This document shows positions 47,974 to 60,500 of a stretch of 64,000 nt of DNA, in pieces. The translations under genes were made by a program, and so were the position numbers. Origin of the DNA: Kalaharituber pfeilii (Eukaryota > Ascomycota > Pezizomycetes > Pezizales > Pezizaceae); the NCBI GenBank assembly GCA_015179045.1, contig WHUZ01000002.1, positions 806,001-870,000 of the forward strand. Reading direction: 5' to 3'. Numbering within the stretch: the first letter of the stretch is position 1; each line of letters opens with the position of its first letter. The notes under the pieces are model-generated. The model saw nothing but the letters and a program-made list of their open reading frames with translations. It did no database searches and was not told the origin of the DNA.

Positions 47974-50005
47974 ATGCCTGGCGAGTACGAGACCTTTGAG
48001 AATGTCCACCTGGACCTGTCACGGGTTCCAGGAAAATGTCGTTTCGCCGCCTCAGGAATGGGCTGGAAGGCAAGGTCCACTTCAAAAGACCAAAACCCGG
48101 AAGTATGGACGCTCCCTGCGAATGAGTTCATGCAGGCGCATTGGAGTCGGGCGAGCAAAGGGTATGAGTTAAAGGTCTTCACAAGGACAATGGGGATTGT
48201 TCAGCTGGATGGATTTGAGCAAGATGTGAGTTGTCAACATAATTGAGGAGACCGATGGCGATACTTACAGATATGCCTGGCAGGATTTGGACCGAGTACG
48301 AGACGCAGTTAAAGGCTACTATAACGTCAATGTTGAACATAAGGAGCACGCATTGAAGGGTTGGAACTGGGGAAAGGCCGAGTTTTCAAAATACGAGCTC
48401 TACTTCAATGTTGCTAATAAGCCTGCTTTCGAAATTCCATATTCGGAAGTTTCCAACCTCAACCTGGCTGGTAAAGCTGAGGTAGCTGTTGAATTCGCCT
48501 CTGGTGATAACAAGAAGAAAAAGAATAAAGCTACTGCAGGAGTAGACCAGTTAGTTGAGATGAGATTTTTTGTGCCTGGTACGGTGAAAAAGGGCGATGG
48601 TGAGGATGGCGATAATGCTAGCGAAGATGGAGAGAAAGGAGAGGAGATGCAAGCTGCCAACTTGTTCTATGATACCTTGAAGGAAAAGGCAGAAATTGGA
48701 GAAGTTGCAGGCGTTACATATGCCACATTTTTGGACATTTTGTTCCTCACTCCTAGGTTGGCTTTTCTCTTCCTCTCATGCAGTTTCCACTAATATTTGC
48801 TTAGAGGTCGTTATGATATCGACATGTACGAAAACTCTTTCCGGTTACGAGGTAAAACTTACGACTACAAGATTCAATATGACCATGTCAAGAAGTTCTT
48901 CCTTTTACCGAAGCCTGATGATGTTCATATGATGGCAGTCATCGGCCTTGAACCGCCATTGAGACAGGGACAAACACGATACCCTTTCTTGGTGATGCAG
49001 TTTAAGAAGGAGGAGGACATGGAGTTTGATCTCAACATTACAGAAGAAGTGCTCAAGCAGAAATATGAAGGGAGGCTTCAGATGCATTATGAGGCAGCTG
49101 CTCATCAGGTTGTCTCGAGCATTTTCAAGGGTCTAACTGGAAAGAAAATTACATCGCCATCGAGGGACTTTTCGTCACACCATCAACAGAGTGGTGTTAA
49201 ATGCTCGAACAAAGCAAACGAAGGTCATCTTTTCTTTTTGGATAAGGCGTTCTTATTCGTTCCGAAGCCAGCAGTGTACATGAGCCATGATAACGTCCAA
49301 CATGTCACATTATCTCGGTAGGTTGACTCAGTTTATATGCTAGCAGGAATTACTGCGTTAACAAATTATATAGTGTTGGAGGGTCGGTATCAGCATCAAG
49401 GACATTTGATGTTACGGTTACTTTAAAAGATGGACAAGGAGAGTACCAATTCAATAACATCAACCGGTAATTTGCACCCAAATACGATGCAGTTTCACAA
49501 ATGTACTAACTAAATTCTTGGAATATAGTGAAGAGCAAGCATCGCTTGAAGCCTTCCTGAAAATCAAAAATCTGCGCATCAAGAATGACCTGGTTGAAGA
49601 GGTAATTGATTTTTCTCTTTCCAGCAATATGCTGAGATAGTGATTACAATGGAACTGACACCGATCCTGTCACAGTCTAACGTGCTCCTCTCCACGCTCG
49701 ATGATGAAATGGATGAGGATGAAGATGACGCGGTAGGGAACAGGGCTGACAGAGGGTCTGCCGACGAAGATGAAGAGAGTGTAGACGAGGACTTTGAGGC
49801 GGAATCAGAGAGCGATGTAGCGGAGGAATATGACTCTGCCCATGAGAGCAGTGGCAATAGTGACGATGATGACGATGCTGAAGGCGAGGAGGAGGACCTC
49901 GATGGAGAGGTTGAAGATGTTGATGTGCCACCACCGAAGAAGAAGGAAACAAGGGAGGTGGTTTCGGAAGGACCGGCCAAGAAAAAGGTTAAGACGAAGA
50001 AATAA
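47974..50005 (+). CDS. POB3: FACT complex subunit Pob3
   Basis: Histone chaperone subunit that works with Spt16 on nucleosomes during transcription and replication; SSRP1 family without an HMG box. Exons by eye: 47974-48225, 48284-48756, 48805-49317, 49374-49466, 49529-49601, 49676-50005; the phases close to 577 aa. The start reads MPGEYETFENVHLDLSRVPG, then KCRFAASGMGWKAR. Next are EHALKGWNWGKAEFSKYELY and NKPAFEIPYSEVSNLNLAGK, the SSRP1 core, then GRYDIDMYENSFRLRGKTYD and QYDHVKKFFLLPKPDD, the tandem PH-like domains. The tail from about residue 475 is highly acidic and ends in a Lys-rich signal (KKKVKTKK). For the last intron I used the acceptor at 49675, since the nearer one would leave a 23-nt intron. 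Confidence 0.95.
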
Positions 50006-51669
50006 GGCAGTTTTTGAGGGTTAGGGTGAGGTGCTAGGGATATGTAGGGTTTGTTATCATTCATAGAAGCGGAAATTACCGCTTGATAGCGCTGTATATT
50101 TAGATAATGTACATTTGAAATGCGACGGACGCTGGCATGAATCTCTGCTGTGGATCAGGACACGTATACAAATATTCGTGGACATCGCATATGATTTTAC
50201 TATACATTGGGCGGATTGAAGAAGCTTCATGTTATGGAACAGGTGCTGGCTCGTTTGCCAGGATACTAGTATCATCATTCCTGCTGCATTCGGTAGAGTA
50301 CATGACAGGCAGAACTTCTGGTAAAATATGCCTGCTCGCCGACGATTGGAAGGGTTCGGTTTAGCGGAGAGAATCTACATCGGCAGCTCTTATATACTCG
50401 TTTCAAATTGCATCTCCACTTTCCTTGGGCCTTTTCATGTATACGTACACAATTTTCGAAGTTTGTTGCACGTTTGTACTGCCTGTACTGCATCATGATT
50501 GCAAGCTTGTTTGGCCAGGGCTAGATCATCAGGGTAAGCGTAGGGCAGCGCCAACCAGATTACGCATGGCATCCAATCTAGATATGATACCTTGCTTGCC
50601 CCTAGAAAAGCATAACTCTCTTCAGATAGTTGCCGACTGGCCATGGTTTGATGGTAAGGTGACTGGGGTAAGCACATTTATCAAATCAAGTACTAGGGTC
50701 CTCTAGCATACATATTATTTTACAGGTACAGCACCGCTAGGGAAAAAAAAACTTTGCGTGCAGCATAATTTTTCATTAGAACTTAATTCAGAATGGACAT
50801 GAGAAATCAAGGCACCAAGATTGCTGAAAGGAGTGGATGTATATGCGGAAAGGATGGCAAGATGAAGAGGAACGAAAATGGACGAAAAGACAGGCACCGC
50901 AAGCCGTTTGATAGACACCCATATCCTTTTTTTTTAGCAATCAGTCCATAGTTACATTAGCAGAATAGGACAGACGCCCTTGCTCTCATGTCCATTAACT
51001 CACTAGCAAAGGTGTTACTTTGGTTCTCACCACTTCTTCCATTTCTCTTCAATTGCTACGCATTCCTGCAGCGAAACACCTGACGCTCTTTTGTTCCTGC
51101 GCCTTGAATTTCTCCGTTGCATCCGTAACCCACAACACGCTGAAGCCTTGTTTCCCGCCAGCGCCTCAGGCATACATACCCTCCCCAAGGAACTTACCGT
51201 GGTATAGAGTGTCTAGAAAGTGATTGTCCCTCTTCCCAGCCCCCATTCCTTGCTCACGGAACCGCTGGCATGTATCTGCCGCGATACCAGCATGGCCTGG
51301 CTAAGCATCTCCGCCGGATCAAATGCAATTGCATAGCATCACCGTCGCCGACATGCATCACCGCCATTCGCTACACGATGTTTTCGACTGCACACGCACT
51401 GCGGCTGCAGACCAAGATTGGGGCTTCCCCGTGCTGCCCCTCGCCTGGCGGAGGTACGTATTGTGGCTCTCCTTGCTTGTTTTTCCGTAAACCCATGTCT
51501 TTTTTCTATTTATTTCTTAGCTGTTGGGGGGGTTAGGGGAGGGTTGCCCCGCGGTGCTCCAAAGTAGAGCTGGCACATGGTAGGGGTGTACGTGTGTGTC
51601 AAGTGCGTGGGGATGCTTTACCTGTGAACGAGTTGAACTGTTGGCCGGATGGACGGGTGTGTCTGATAA
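50006..51669. other. Intergenic region without supported genes
   Basis: 1.66 kb. A frame at 51020-51223 (67 aa) and others have no recognisable family. The right end is the promoter of the transporter and may contain a non-coding first exon. Confidence 0.45.
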
Positions 51670-53414
51670 TTGTGCGTGCATGCGTGTGTGTGGCATTTGA
51701 TACATCTAGGACTGGATGCCCCCGAGGGACCTTCTGATCATGCCCGCCCGCAAGTGCAATTGCCAGGGGAGAGATCTGTCTTTTCAGGAATAGTATATAG
51801 CGACGAGCACACGACACGCAGCTGGGCGCTGACGCAGGCACGTCCACCGCACCGACAGCTGTATACTATAGCCAAAGGGCCCGAATCGGCGCTGGGCCAG
51901 TTATCTTCATCACGACCTACTCTCACCACCGCCAGCAGCGCAACCAGCAGTAGGAGCTTTAGCACGAGAGCCGCGCAGAGCTCGTCCGCCTTCACGACGC
52001 TGCTGAGGGCACGCCCGCACCTTCCATCTCCGTGTAGAGCACGCCCCGCGGCAGTCACCTCCACCATGGCCACCCCAGGCCTGTCACGCGATCATTCCGG
52101 ACACGTCCATTCGCACTCCCACGGCCTCGGTCACCACCACCATCACTCGCCGGGCGACAACATCTACCTTACCAGCAAGAACAAGCATGACGCTGGCGTC
52201 CGCATCACCCGCATCGGCTTGCTGGTGAACTTGTTCATGGCGATTTCGAAGGGTATTGGCGGATGGTACTTCAATTCTCAAGCACTCATTGCCGACGCAT
52301 TCCACGCTTTGACGGACCTGGTTTCAGACTTTTTGACGTTGAGTACGGTGGCTTTTGCGCTGAAAAAACCTACTGACCGCTTCCCTCATGGGTACGGAAA
52401 AATTGAGAGTTTGGGAAGCTTGGGCGTAAGTGGGCTACTGCTTGCTGGCGGGCTTGCTATGGGTTGGTTTCCCTCGTGGTTTCCAAGACTACAAGAAAAT
52501 AATGCTAATAGAACTTTTGGGGGCATAGGCTACAATGCGCTGTTACATCTCTACGCGGAATTTTTTCTTGAAAATGCGGCAGAGTATCTTGCTCATGTGC
52601 ATTCCCATGGGCATGGGCATGGGCACTCGCACTCCCACTCTCATGTGGACTTAGGCCCGAATGTCAATGCAGCTTGGCTGGCTCTAGGGTCAATTATTGT
52701 CAAGGAGTGGCTATACAGGGCTAGTAAGTAGCCCATTCCTCGTTAGGATTGGGTTAGACTAACCTTTTTTTTCTTTTTTTTTCTCCCTGTTTAGCAATGA
52801 AAATTGCAGTGGAGCGCAAGTCGCCGGTTCTTGCCTCTAATGCTGTTCACCATCGCATCGACTCATTAACCTCAATTGTTGCTCTTCTGGCCATTGGCGG
52901 CAGCCATTTCCTTAGGAACGCTTCATGGCTGGATCCCGTCGGTGGCCTTATTGTGTCGATAATGGTTGTAAACGCTGGATACGGCAACACAAGGGCAGCT
53001 CTACTTGAGCTTGCCGATGTGGGATTGGACCAGGAAGTGAAGGACTCTGTCAAGTCTGTGCTTGGGAAGGCGGGAGTTGAAGGAGTGTTGGACGTAGGGG
53101 GTGTGAAGAGCGGACAGAATTACCTTGTGGAGGTGACAATGGAGGTTGACCCGGGAATGACGGTGAGCGATACAGTGAAATACGAAGAGCGGATAAGGGA
53201 AATATTGGGGGGGGGGGAGGGGAGAAAGAAGGTGCGGGGGATTAGGAGGGTCAAGGTGAGGTTCGTGGAAAAAGGGGGTAAGGGAGCCGGCAATGAGTTT
53301 TTGAATGTGGAGGAGGGTGGGACCCTGATAGAGGAGATCGCGCATGAGCATGAACATAACCATGGAAATGGTCACGAACACGAGCATTGTCATGAAGATA
53401 AGAAGTCACTATAG
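51670..53414 (+). CDS. Mitochondrial cation-diffusion-facilitator transporter (Mmt1/2 type)
   Basis: Exports metal ions across a membrane in exchange for protons; yeast Mmt1/Mmt2 act on mitochondrial iron. Exons 51670-52723 and 52795-53414 (intron GTAAGT...GTTTAG), 557 aa. Membrane helices carry the CDF metal sites: ADAFHALTDLVSDFLT (H and D four apart) and SNAVHHRIDSLTS. Between them are PHGYGKIESLGSLGVSGLLL and a His-rich loop (HSHGHGHGHSHSHSH). Another His-rich stretch (HVHSHSHGLGHHHHH) precedes the first helix, and the chain ends in more His/Glu repeats. The cytosolic-type C-terminal domain (LLELADVGLDQEVKDSVKSV) is present. The leader (SSRSFSTRAAQSSSAFTTLL) looks like a mitochondrial presequence. 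The start is uncertain: Met at 51670 gives 132 residues before the Met at 52066. Confidence 0.88.
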
Positions 53415-53732
53415 ATGACTCCTCGCGGGGCCGGTGGCGGATAAGCAATAGAGTATATTTTTACCATTACATTATATTGGCTTGAGCTTGCAGCACTGCT
53501 CTTTTCCTTTTCCTTTTCTCTTTTCTTCTCCCCTTTATGGCTATGCTTTAACCACAATATGTAGATCTCCATTTGCGAATGCATTATTCCCGCGTTCATG
53601 CATAAGTAAACATTCCACAATCTGTGCTTGGTGCATAGTTGGGAAATATGGGCCACTATTACAACAATCAGTGCGCGCTATACGGGTATCAAGTAGGTAT
53701 AAAATCAAACTTTGAGATGCGTCTGGTCGTTA
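53415..53732. other. Convergent 3' intergenic region
   Basis: 318 bp between two stop codons; nothing was recognised. Confidence 0.5.
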
Positions 53733-54875
53733 TCATGCGCCCGCGGCTTTGTACAGTCGTCGGTACGCGGGAGAATCAAGGAGTAGAAGGGACTGAGCAA
53801 GTTGGAGTGGTGTAGGCCTCTCCTCTTGCTGCTGCTGGTCGAGGGCGTCGTCATCGTGATGCTGCTCAGGGAATTGTTGGGGCGATGGTGAGGAAGGCGT
53901 AGGCTCGGGCTGCTTGCTTTGGTGGATGTGGGCGCCGGTGGTGGTGGTGCTCAGGCAGCGGCGGGGACGGGGAACGTACGTGGGGATGCTCTGCCGCTTA
54001 CTTCCGCAGGGATTCGGGCCGAGAAGAGGGCCCGCGGGCTCTAGCGGGGGCGCCGGCGGGGAGGTGCGGCGGGGCTCTGGCCTTTCCCGTCGCCAGAGCT
54101 GCGGCGGCAGCCTGGGATGCGGCTCCGAGCGCTCTCCGGGCGCTGGGCGCAGGCCCTTAGCATCGCCGCCAGCAGCAGGAGAGCCCGACTCCCGGCTCCG
54201 CCCACCGCCGCCGAGATGCAAGGCCTCGGTGGCCTCGACGACGGTCGAGAGGTCCAAGGATCTGCCATCCGTCATCTGCCGCCTGCCCGCGCTAGAGCTC
54301 CGCCGCCATTCTTTGCCGGAGGCTGCCCCTGCATCAAGCCCTCTTCCGCCCCTCCGTAAAGGCCGCCTTCGGCCTGTCCTCCCCGCTTGCTGCTCTTCCT
54401 CGTCGTCCGTGCCTCCATCACTGCTCGTGCCGTCACGTGCCATCACGTACCTCCCGTGTTGGTTTATGTCATCTGTGGTGAGGGGCCCTAATCCCCCCAC
54501 TGCGGCCGACCCAGCCTCTCCGAGCAGCTGCCTCTCCGCCTCTAGGTCCAGCAGCCGCTCTCGCAGCTCTTGCTCCCTTTCCTGCTGCCGCTGCTCGCGC
54601 TCCCGCTCGAGGACAGCCCTGGCCTTATGCTTCGCGACAAGATCCGTCAGGAGGGCAACACGGTTACCCCAGAGGTCGTGCTGCTGCTTGGCATCTTGAA
54701 GCAGCTGCGTGAGATGTGCGATGGTCTCGAGGGCGCTGGGTGCATCGGACGGAAGGTCCACCGGAGATAATTTGTCCTGCTCGTCGCTGCTCCTGTAGGG
54801 CCCAGGCCGGAGGCTCCTATCGACTGGCTGCAGCTCCGGCCGATCTCTGTGCTGGCGGCTGCTGCGGCGGTCCAT
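53733..54875 (-). CDS. Hypothetical coiled-coil protein, 380 aa
   Basis: Not recognised. A single exon. The start reads MDRRSSRQHRDRPELQPVDR. Residues about 47-118 form a likely long coiled coil (LETIAHLTQLLQDAKQQHDL, then ALLTDLVAKHKARAVLERER and repeated REQ/LRE heptads). The middle is acidic then Arg/Gly-rich (RTGRRRPLRRGGRGLD). The C-terminal third is Pro/Ser/Gln-rich and ends with a conserved-looking helix (PLQLAQSLLLLDSPAYRRLY). No membrane segment or enzymatic motif was seen. The very high GC of the third codon position over 1.1 kb and the lack of stops support a real gene; the opposite strand is also open in part but has no sensible protein. The gene shares a 178-bp divergent promoter with SAS10. 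Confidence 0.65.
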   Translation of the reverse strand: MDRRSSRQHRDRPELQPVDRSLRPGPYRSSDEQDKLSPVDLPSDAPSALETIAHLTQLLQDAKQQHDLWGNRVALLTDLVAKHKARAVLEREREQRQQEREQELRERLLDLEAERQLLGEAGSAAVGGLGPLTTDDINQHGRYVMARDGTSSDGGTDDEEEQQAGRTGRRRPLRRGGRGLDAGAASGKEWRRSSSAGRRQMTDGRSLDLSTVVEATEALHLGGGGRSRESGSPAAGGDAKGLRPAPGERSEPHPRLPPQLWRRERPEPRRTSPPAPPLEPAGPLLGPNPCGSKRQSIPTYVPRPRRCLSTTTTGAHIHQSKQPEPTPSSPSPQQFPEQHHDDDALDQQQQEERPTPLQLAQSLLLLDSPAYRRLYKAAGA

Positions 54876-55053
54876 TGTTGCGCTGCGCGAGCGGTTCGAG
54901 GCTGCTCAGAGGTTATGTAAGCTCTCACCGCCAAGACTTACAAGATTTACCCAATTCCTCAACTTCTTCAAAAGACCTTCATGATCATCTTGAACGTCCC
55001 CGCCTACTGCGTATTTACCCTTTTATTGTCCCCCCTGCAAAGATCCCACGGAA
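54876..55053. promoter_or_regulatory. Compact divergent promoter (coiled-coil gene / SAS10)
   Basis: 178 bp between two divergent start codons, which suggests shared regulation; no specific site was identified. Confidence 0.5.
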
Positions 55054-57307
55054 ATGGGTCGCTCTTCCAAACGCAAATTCACCTCCAAATTCGATGAGGG
55101 CATCCGCTCAAGGCCAATCAAGGCACCCAAGGAGTTCGATCCAGAGGATAGTACGATTGCGCCTATAAGTGAGTATCCTGCTACCACCGTCTCAGTTCCT
55201 CGCCCTCCCCACATCATCCCACTCCGCCATTGTCCTGCGCTTGCGGCACACCCGAATTGTCTAAGTAGGAAGCTAACTCCCGACAGACAGCTACACTGAC
55301 GTCGCTGACGAAGTAGACGACTTCCATCTCCAACGCGACAAAGTCCTCCTTGAGGACATTGCTTCTCCTACCGCATCCAACCGACACCACGGCCGCCGTG
55401 GTGGTCGGTCCTTCTCCGACTCCGACAACGAAGAGGAAGTGTACGCCCTTTCACAATCAGAGTCCGACTCCGACGAGGATGACGACGATTTAGAGGACTA
55501 TGCCTCCTCCGCCGAGGAGGTGGATGAGGAGAATCACGGTGACGAAGCCGAGGACACAAAGAAACCCACGGCAGCCCAAAAGCCCAAACGTCCAGCAAAA
55601 CCCGGAGCCCTCTCCGACTCCGATGATGATAGTAATGAGGATGGCGAGGATGAGATAGAAGGATGGGGTACCTCTAAATCCGCCTACTACGGCGGCGACG
55701 AGCTCACCACCGATCAGGACGCCCTCGACGAGGAAGCCGAGGCACGATGGATCCAAAAGAAGCAATTATCCACCATGACAGAGTCAGATTTCTTGCCGGA
55801 TATTGACGATTGGACTGCCACAGACGAAATCGACTCTACCACTTCCATGGGGAAAAAGGCAATCACGACAACGGAGACCCTACCCACAGCAATCCCGGAA
55901 AATCTCAGCCCAGCGGAAAGGATGAAGCTGTTGCGATTGCGAAACCCGGAATTTGAGCCCCTAGCAAAGGAGTTTGTCGAGCTGCACGAAATATATCCTG
56001 AGATTGCACGCGCGGCAGCAGCAGCGGCGCAGAATGGGGTTTCAGAGATGGCAATTGCAAAGCACAGGGCGCTGAGCATATATTTAGGAGTGCTGGCGAT
56101 GTATTTTGCATTGATGTCTGCGGAGGAGGAGGGTAGGAGCAGAGTGGCAGTCAAGGAGCATAAAGTGATGGAGGGATTGGTGAGGTGTAGGGAATTATGG
56201 GGACTGGTGAAGGGATTGCAGCCGGAGGAGCAAAATAAGTTGGTAGTGGTCATGAATGGGAAGGGGAAGGGGGTGGATGGGGATATGGAGATGGAGGATG
56301 TGGATGAAATGGATGAAGTCTTGGAAGATGAGAACAAGAAGGAACCAATCCCATACAAGACAGCAACGAAGAAGATGCAATCGAAGGCTACAGGGAAAGC
56401 TGCAGTCAACGGTGCATCGAAGCCCTCCAAGCAACCTGAATCGAAACCAAACAAGCGTCTCAAACTCGATACCATCACTACCGCACCCACAACAACAAAA
56501 CCTAAAAACCCTCGCCTCGCCGCCACCGAAGCCTCACTTGCCTCTCTATCCTCCCTCATCCCCGCCACCACCGGGACTACCTCCTCGAAACCTAAACCCA
56601 GTTCCAAATTCCTCACATCCGCCGGAACCAAGAAATCCGACTTCCTCGACCCCCCAATCCTCCCCTCCACCGACTCACACGAAAAGCAACTCCGCAAACA
56701 CAGCCTCCGGTTTCACGCCACCCAACTCCTCTCTAAATCTAGTAAACGCGCAAGCGCAGCCCGAATCGCCGGCGGCGACGCTGACGTCCCGCGGAAAGAG
56801 CGTCTCAAGGACAGGCAAGAGCGTCTTGCGGCCGAAAGGGCGGCGAAGCGCAATAAGGGCGAGGAACCGGGCGACGATCTCTCGGGTGAAGAGTGGGATG
56901 CGAGCGATACGCGGGTTGCCGAAGCTGTTAATGGTTCAAAGGGAAATATTAATGGGAAGGAGGGCGATGAAGATGAGGACTTGGCGTACTACAACTCCAT
57001 CGCTGCCCAATCGGCGCTTAAGAAGCAGCGCAATAACGCCGGCGATGTACCCACAACTTGGACAGAAGAGGAGTTAGACGAGTCTGGAAAGCGCGCCATC
57101 GGGTACACGATTGAAAAGAACAAGGGCTTAACACCGCACCGTAAGAAGGAGGTCCGAAATCCAAGAGTGAAGAAGAGGAAGGCGTTCGAGAAGGCAAAGA
57201 AGAAGTTACGGACGGTTAAGAAGGTGTATACGCCGTTGCAAGGAGCATACGGAGGCGAGGCGACGGGTATCAAGAAGAATTTGGTGAAGAGCATCAAGCT
57301 GAAGTAG
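55054..57307 (+). CDS. SAS10: U3 snoRNP / SSU processome protein Sas10 (Utp3)
   Basis: Nucleolar protein of 18S rRNA maturation. Exons 55054-55168 and 55287-57307; intron GTGAGT...CGACAG, phase A|AC; 711 aa. The start reads MGRSSKRKFTSKFDEGIRSR, then NSYTDVADEVDDFHLQRDKV. A long acidic Ser/Asp/Glu region is followed by GWGTSKSAYYGGDELTTDQD and EEAEARWIQKKQLSTMTESD. The Sas10/Utp3/C1D domain lies around LSPAERMKLLRLRNPEFEPL and AIAKHRALSIYLGVLAMYFA. The C-terminal Sas10 block is intact: GYTIEKNKGLTPHRKKEVRN, then KRKAFEKAKKKLRTVKKVYT, ending GIKKNLVKSIKLK. Length is in the usual range (yeast 610). It is convergent with MSH5. Confidence 0.95.
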
Positions 57308-57595
57308 AATAAATGGTAGGTGGGGGAGGATTATAGAAGAGAGGCTGCGGGAATAGATTGGAGAGGGGTGGGATAAAAGTTGTAAGATATGGTATTTTTT
57401 GTTTTTATGCTTACGCACAATTTACTGGAAAAGCATTATTTTGAATTAAGGAGAGGTTCTTGCTAGGTTAATAATTCAGATCGGTCATAGAAGGTCTAGA
57501 ATAAGAGAAGTAGCTATGAAACCGTATCTTAATTGAGCAGATCTAGGTGATCTTATGTACAGTAACGATCAAATACTGCAAAAACTGTCCCTCAT
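57308..57595. other. Convergent 3' intergenic region
   Basis: 288 bp between the SAS10 and MSH5 stop codons; AT-rich, nothing was recognised. Confidence 0.5.
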
Positions 57596-60500
57596 TCAGT
57601 ATCGCACTCCTGAGAGTAATTTGTTGAGTTTTTCCTTCACCCAACCGTACGCTTCCCCTTCATCCTCAGCCAGGTCCTCATCAAAATCCCAAGTGAGAAA
57701 TTCCCTGGCGATTTTTTCCTTTCATCTCGTCAGTATCATGAATTGACGAATTACCCCGAAAGCTGGTGAAGGCTGCTTACTGCACTTTCGAGTTCCATTT
57801 TCTCAGACTCGGAAAACTTCATGCACGCGGCGATGAGATCTTCTCCTCTAGCTGACAGGAGGATTAGGTCCTCGGCTCGAGCAACGATAGCGGGGTCAAT
57901 TCTGTAAATTCGTTGAGAAGTAGGAACATTTACTGAAAGATTTCTGGAAACGCACCCGTTCAACGCTGCGCAGCTGATGATCACCACAATCAACTTAGAT
58001 TTTATTTCGGTTATATAGTATTACACGGGAAGTGATACACACCATGTCCCGAAGCTGGATATTGAGCGCCCTTTTTCCAGTTTATAGAGGTAAGTAATCT
58101 GGTCAGATACCTCCTCCGCCGACGCATCGAGGAGAATCTTCATGCACGCAAAGCGAAGGTAAGGGTGTGCAGTCAGAAAACCGTTCTCAAATATTTCTAC
58201 ATAGGGTCAGACAGTTACCCCAGAACGTTCAATTCAACCAGAAAGAAGATACCATGAAAGTGAGTTGCTGCAACCACTTTGGGCCTCTCAGCGCCGCGGT
58301 TGAGAAGATGCTCGAGTACGCTGCACGCAAGACCTGCACCATCTGCTTGCTATCAGATTGGTCAAGTAATACATAATAAAACAAATCAAATCTTGCCGAC
58401 CGTTTACATCCGTCCCTTTGCCAAATTCATCAATGATAAGTAATGATCGCCTGGTTGCTAGACGGAGGGAAATGGCTATTTGCTGGAGATCAATCATGAA
58501 GGCACTTTCAATCTAAAATTTCATCAGTGCATGATGCCATAATATTTTCCCTATAGATAGATTACCCTGGATACTGATTCCCTTGTTTGGATACGTGTGA
58601 GTATCTTATCTGTCAATCCAATTGTAGCATGTGCAGCTGGGACAAAACTTCGCGTTTATCAGTATATGTTTGGAAACTCTCATAAGATTATTACTAGTAG
58701 TACCTCCCAATATGTGCCATGTATACGATAATTGCAACCTATAATAAGTTAGTGCAATTACCAACGGCGTAGGGTTTTTTACTTGTTTCAAATAGACAGA
58801 TTTTCCAGAATAATTTGGTCCTGTAAGGAGTATCATGCTGGGGTGGTTTTCGGCTTCTTCACTGTTACCCTCAGATGGTATCTCTTGTCCAAGACCTCCG
58901 TGAAGAATAGTGTCATTCTCTATAAATGCAGAGACACACTGTTCTTGCAACGGATGACTATGATGATAGTGAATATAGTTCAACTGTTAAAGTGAAAAGA
59001 GACTCACCGGCCTTTTGAAATTTCAATAATATTACTCTCGGTCATAATAGGGCGACTATATTTGTATTTTGCTGCACTTTCCGCCAGCGAGTTATAACTA
59101 GGGTCATTAGTATCGTACGGCAATGCAATCAAAATATACATACCAATCTAATTCTGAGATTATCTGAGAACATGCCAGTAGCATGGAATTATGCCTCAAT
59201 ACTTCAATCTGGAGCTCGTATACGAGCTCTATCTCTCGATCTGGGAGGTTCTTCAACATTACAACCCATTCAAATAATAACATGAATCCCCCTACCACAA
59301 ATTAGGCTATACATATCTCCAAGATAGTCATCCATTTCTCTCATTTGTGCATTTTTATAATAGAAATTGGTGACCGTTGAGAACTGAAATTCCCACCCAT
59401 CACCAATGTAGCTGGACTCTCCAGACTCAGGATTCACTGAAATAACTATCAAATATCCAAGTTGCGGAAAGTAAACCACATTTAGAGACCCGGCCACATC
59501 CTCAGGCAGATCCGTGGCCACTTGTCTAGCAGCATCGAACAGCAAGCTGTCTAGCCCAGCATATGTTTGTCTGAGGTTGTCAAGTCGCGAATCAACGTTT
59601 GGCTTGACAATAACTCGCTGCTGTAACGCACTTTCGTCAAAATCGATCTGTAATCATTAAAATCTATCTGATTATTATTGATCATTCACGGGGTTCTCAC
59701 CGTATTGTCGATAGCAAGTCCGATACCTTGCAGAATTCCAACATCCAACGTTTCTTGTGTCTATAGTACTTAAGTATCTAGCAAAACTGCCGTGAGGATT
59801 ATCCAGTTACCTTCACTAAGAAGCTCAAGTTCGCGGAGTCCTCTAGCTCCAATAAAAGCGTCCTAATTTTCAAGCAATGAAAAGAGAACTGGCTCCAAAT
59901 CAGTCTGATTTCCAGTCCTTGATAGTAGTGAACATACGTTCAATAATGATGCCCAATCAGGCGCTCTGCCCTTGCCTTTTCTGAGAGCACCAAGTACCTT
60001 TGGTATGTTCTTAATCTTTGTAAGACTCTTTGTAATGGCAGCGGATACATGGGCATTTTGAGGATGTAATAAACAGGCAATGGCATTGTGTCTCCGCTGC
60101 AGAACGGTCATCGACAAGCTTGGACGAAGAAACCACTGTTTCAGCATAAAAAAGCCTGTCTGCGTTTTGGTTGAATTCATGATACCTGGGGCATTGGACT
60201 GTGGGTAAGCAACAAATTTGGATATCTATTGGCCACTCAAATAGGCTCACCAAATAGTGATAACCCCTCTTTCCCACGGCCGCCCTTTCCTTGCATATGA
60301 AAATTGGGATGCCCTTCATCCTGGAAAATTTGTAATGAACAGATAGTATCTGTATTGATGAACCTAATTTGCTGTTAGTGAGATCCAATGCACCACGCCA
60401 GGTCCTGTTTACATTGTATTTTTCAACGAAAACATTTCTAATGTAGCAACTGTTGGTGCAGTGGCTCTAGGGTCACCAGGCAGATACTCTACTGCCTTTT

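Noticed and set aside
49602..49624. Short last intron of POB3 using the CCAG at 49621-49624
   Set aside because: It would be 23 nt, below splicing limits; the acceptor at 49675 keeps frame and restores the acidic-tail junction.
54041..54699. Plus-strand frames opposite the coiled-coil gene
   Set aside because: Translation is Arg/Ser/Ala low complexity; the minus strand gives heptad-repeat protein.
59905..59937. 33-nt intron option at the MSH5 fifth junction
   Set aside because: Leads to an in-frame stop; the acceptor at 59889 gives the expected FSFHCLKIR continuation.
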